Source of the DNA: Streptomyces sp. LUP47B
GTDB taxonomy: Bacteria > Actinomycetota > Actinomycetes > Streptomycetales > Streptomycetaceae
NCBI RefSeq assembly: GCF_001746295.1
Contig: NZ_MJAH01000008.1
Coordinates: 243,906 to 307,905, forward strand
Reading direction: 5' to 3'
Length of the DNA stretch: 64,000 nt
The first letter of the stretch is position 1; each line of letters begins with the position of its first letter. Shown one piece after another: positions 61,793 to 64,000 of the stretch. The position numbers were made by a program, and so were the translations under genes. The notes below the pieces were generated by a model. The model saw nothing but the letters and a program-made list of their open reading frames with translations, was not told the DNA's origin and searched no databases.

Positions 61793-63280
61793 GTGCTGAA
61801 GAGGGTGTTCATGGCGGCGGACCCGGGCCGGGTCCGGCTGCGCTTCGCCGCGCGGGCGGTGCTCGGCATCGGCCTCGCGGTCGTGGTGTGCGGCCTCGCG
61901 GGACACTCGCTCGCCGGTGCCGTCACCGGCGGCCTCGCCGCGCTGCTCGCCCTGTTCACCGTCACGGACGCCACGGTCCGCGGACAGGCGCTCACCACCG
62001 CCCTGCTGCCCGCCGTCGGCCTGCCCGTCCTCGCCGCCGCGGCCGCGCTCCACGACCACCCCGTCGCCCGCGACCTCGTCCTCCTCGCCGTGGTCGGCGC
62101 GGGCGTGTACGCCCGGCGCTGGGGCCCACGCGGGCACAGCCTCGGCGTCTTCGCGTTCATGACCTTCTTCGTGGCGCAGTTCCTGCACGCGACCACCGAC
62201 CGACTGCCCGAGCTCTACGCCGCCGTCCTGCTGTCCGTGCTCACCGCCGCCGCGGTCCGCTTCGGCCTGTGGTGCTACGAGCGCCGGCTCCCCCCGGCCC
62301 CCGTGCCCGCCCCGCCCGCCGGGACCGGCCTCGCCCGTGCGACCACCCGCCAGGCGGTCCAGGCCATGGCCGGTGCGGGCTTCGCGCTCCTCGTCGGCCA
62401 GTTGGTCTCCGGCCAGCGCTGGTACTGGGCCGTCGGCGCCACCTGGTGGATCTTCGTGAACACCACCTCGCGCGGCGAGACCCTGGTCCGCGGCTTCCGC
62501 CGGGTCCTCGGCACGGTGATCGGCATCGGTCTCGGCCTGCTCGTCGCCGTACCGCTGCACGGGGCACCGGCGCCCACGGCCGTCCTGCTCGCCGTCTGCG
62601 TCTTCGGCATCTTCTACACGGCCGCCGTCTCGTACACGTGGATGATGCTCTGGGTCACGCTGCTGGCCGAGCTCCTCTACGGCCTACTCGGCGTCCTGAA
62701 CCCCGCACTGCTGGCCCTGCGGTTCGCGGAGACCGGCGTGGGCGCGGTCGGGGCCGTCCTCGCGGTGCTGTTCGTCCTGCCGATCACCACGCACGCCGTC
62801 ACCGACGCCTGGATCCAGCGCGCCCTGCGCTGCGTCCACGCCTGCACCGCCGAGGCCGCGGCCCGCCTCGCGGGAGTGCCGGGCGCGGACCCGGCCGTCC
62901 GGGTGACCGAGCTGGAGCAGCTGCTCGGCAGGGTCCGGCTCTCGGTGGCCCCGCTGGTCCACCCCCTCAACCCCGTGCCGGCCCGCAAGCACCGCGCCCG
63001 TCGCGTCCTCGCCCTCCTCGACGACTGCGCCCGGGAGATCCGGGGCCTGGTCACCGTCGCGGCCGACCCCGAGGCCTCGCACGACGCCCGCCTGACCGCC
63101 GCGTGCCGACGGGTGGAGGCCGCTGTGGAGGCCCTCACGGACGGCAGGGACTTCCCGGTGACGGACCGCCCCCTCGCCGAGGAACCCGCACTGGCCCACC
63201 TGCACGGCCTGGAAAGGGCGCTCGCGGAACTGGCCGCGCCCCTGCGCACGCCGACCGGCTCGCCGCTGGTGGGAGCCTGA
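61793..63280 (+). CDS. FUSC-family inner-membrane protein
   Basis: The 495-residue protein has two blocks of hydrophobic helices (about 20-165 and 195-345), with a soluble helical C-terminal region (about 350-495), the layout of FUSC and aromatic-acid-efflux-like proteins. A YWAVGATWWIFVNTTSRGET segment is the typical FUSC motif. Substrate is unknown; transport of aromatic or small organic acids is inferred. GTG 61793 has AGGGGG upstream. Confidence 0.9.
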   Translation: MLKRVFMAADPGRVRLRFAARAVLGIGLAVVVCGLAGHSLAGAVTGGLAALLALFTVTDATVRGQALTTALLPAVGLPVLAAAAALHDHPVARDLVLLAVVGAGVYARRWGPRGHSLGVFAFMTFFVAQFLHATTDRLPELYAAVLLSVLTAAAVRFGLWCYERRLPPAPVPAPPAGTGLARATTRQAVQAMAGAGFALLVGQLVSGQRWYWAVGATWWIFVNTTSRGETLVRGFRRVLGTVIGIGLGLLVAVPLHGAPAPTAVLLAVCVFGIFYTAAVSYTWMMLWVTLLAELLYGLLGVLNPALLALRFAETGVGAVGAVLAVLFVLPITTHAVTDAWIQRALRCVHACTAEAAARLAGVPGADPAVRVTELEQLLGRVRLSVAPLVHPLNPVPARKHRARRVLALLDDCAREIRGLVTVAADPEASHDARLTAACRRVEAAVEALTDGRDFPVTDRPLAEEPALAHLHGLERALAELAAPLRTPTGSPLVGA

Positions 63281-63393
63281 CCCCACGCCGCCATGTCCGT
63301 GACGTCCTCGTGAAGATGACCGGAGCTGGTCTAGACCGGTGCTGATCGACTGCTACCGTCGCCCCGAACGGCACAGACCGAGAGGGGACGACT

Positions 63394-64000
63394 GTGGCAG
63401 ACAGCGGCGGGCGGCGACGGGCCTACATCGGGTCGTTCACGGCGGCCGGAGGCCCCGGCATCGTGACGGCGGCGGTGGCCCCGGACACGGGTGCCCTGAA
63501 GGTGCTGAGCGGCCTGAACGGCGTACCCGATCCGTCGTATCTGGCCCTGTCGGCCCGCGGGGACGTGCTGTACACGGTCAGCGAGACGGCCGAGGGCGCG
63601 GTGGCCGCGTACCGGGTGAGCGGCGACCGGCCCCGGCCGGCCGGCCCGCCGGTACCGATCGACGGGAACGGACCCACGCACCTCGCCGTGCACGCCGGGC
63701 ACGTCCTGACCGCCAACTACGGCTCAGGCAGCGTCACCACCGTGCCCCTGCGCGCCGACGGCTCCCTCGCGGGCGCCCCCTCCGGCGTGCTGCGCCACAC
63801 CGGCTCTGGCCCGCACACACCCCGCCAGCAGGGCCCGCACGCCCATCAGGTGCAGCCCGACCCGAGCGGGCGGTGGATCGTCAGCGTCGACCTCGGCACG
63901 GACTCCGTGCGGGTGTGCACCCTGACGGACGGCGCGCTCGACGTGCACCGCGAGGTCGCCCTGCGCCCCGGCTCGGGCCCGCGTCACCTGGCCTTCCATC
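63394..64000 (+). CDS. Lactonase-family beta-propeller protein (partial, cut by window end)
   Basis: The first 202 residues of a seven-bladed beta-propeller of the 6-phosphogluconolactonase family are present: RRAYIGSFTAAGGPGIVTAAV, NGPTHLAVHAGHVLTANYGSGS and HTPRQQGPHAHQV, all typical. The protein continues beyond 64000. GTG 63394 has GAGAGGGG eight bases upstream. It hydrolyses sugar lactones. No stop is seen, so the 3' end is missing from this window. Confidence 0.9.
   Translation, partial: MADSGGRRRAYIGSFTAAGGPGIVTAAVAPDTGALKVLSGLNGVPDPSYLALSARGDVLYTVSETAEGAVAAYRVSGDRPRPAGPPVPIDGNGPTHLAVHAGHVLTANYGSGSVTTVPLRADGSLAGAPSGVLRHTGSGPHTPRQQGPHAHQVQPDPSGRWIVSVDLGTDSVRVCTLTDGALDVHREVALRPGSGPRHLAFH

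Overview
The window is very GC-rich, with G or C at almost every third codon position, many GTG starts and ATGA/GTGA stop-start overlaps. Its families (WhiJ-like XRE regulator, DUF574 methyltransferase, streptogrisin-type protease, DUF3152, roadblock protein, NlpC/P60, GH115) point to a Streptomyces or close relative. It looks like accessory chromosome: secreted hydrolases, sugar and uronate catabolism, many regulators, and several decaying genes. I see no rRNA, tRNA, CRISPR array, phage, insertion sequence or attachment site.

Layout. 0.3-9.2 kb: secreted alpha/beta hydrolase, S1 protease, WhiJ-like regulator with a convergent DUF574 methyltransferase, large S8 protease, and a DUF3152 protein with a metzincin-like motif. 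9.3-12.9 kb: two-component system plus GerMN lipoprotein as one overlapping operon, then ArsR and roadblock genes. 13.0-16.4 kb: a possible broken gene, then a PhyH oxygenase, a 95-residue partner, a divergent AraC regulator and an amidohydrolase. 16.5-20.9 kb: a three-gene module of an unknown protein with a nonapeptide-repeat linker, a MoxR ATPase and a vWA/HExxH protein. 21.0-27.9 kb: P450, GT4 transferase with a beta-rich partner, ene-reductase with divergent MerR regulator, PLP enzyme and DUF427 protein. 28.0-35.5 kb: pyruvate carboxylase, a wrecked glucosidase gene, GH13 enzyme and DHA2 transporter.

35.4-49.2 kb is sugar-acid territory: LuxR regulator, GH115 alpha-glucuronidase with a LacI-like palindrome, an NlpC/P60-like protein with sixteen 11-residue repeats and no catalytic Cys, an SDR reductase, and a five-gene operon (binding protein, two permeases, 5-dehydro-4-deoxyglucarate dehydratase, glucarate dehydratase) closed by a strong terminator, with a divergent kinase. 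GH115 and the operon together suggest use of glucuronoxylan side chains, although neither uronate dehydrogenase nor ketoglutarate-semialdehyde dehydrogenase is seen. 49.4-64 kb: a large protein with a TerD-like C-terminus, DUF5997 with a divergent HTH-less LysR-like protein, a TetR/SGNH operon divergent from an FBP zinc-finger gene across a perfect operator, a GH127 remnant, a LuxR/LAL regulator, a flavin oxidoreductase, a HAD phosphatase, an Lrp regulator, a FUSC membrane protein and a lactonase cut by the window end.

The strongest leads for something new are the MoxR/vWA/repeat module, the Cys-to-Asn NlpC/P60 repeat protein, and several predicted leaderless promoters at divergent gene pairs. 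All calls come from reading the sequence; no database search was run.
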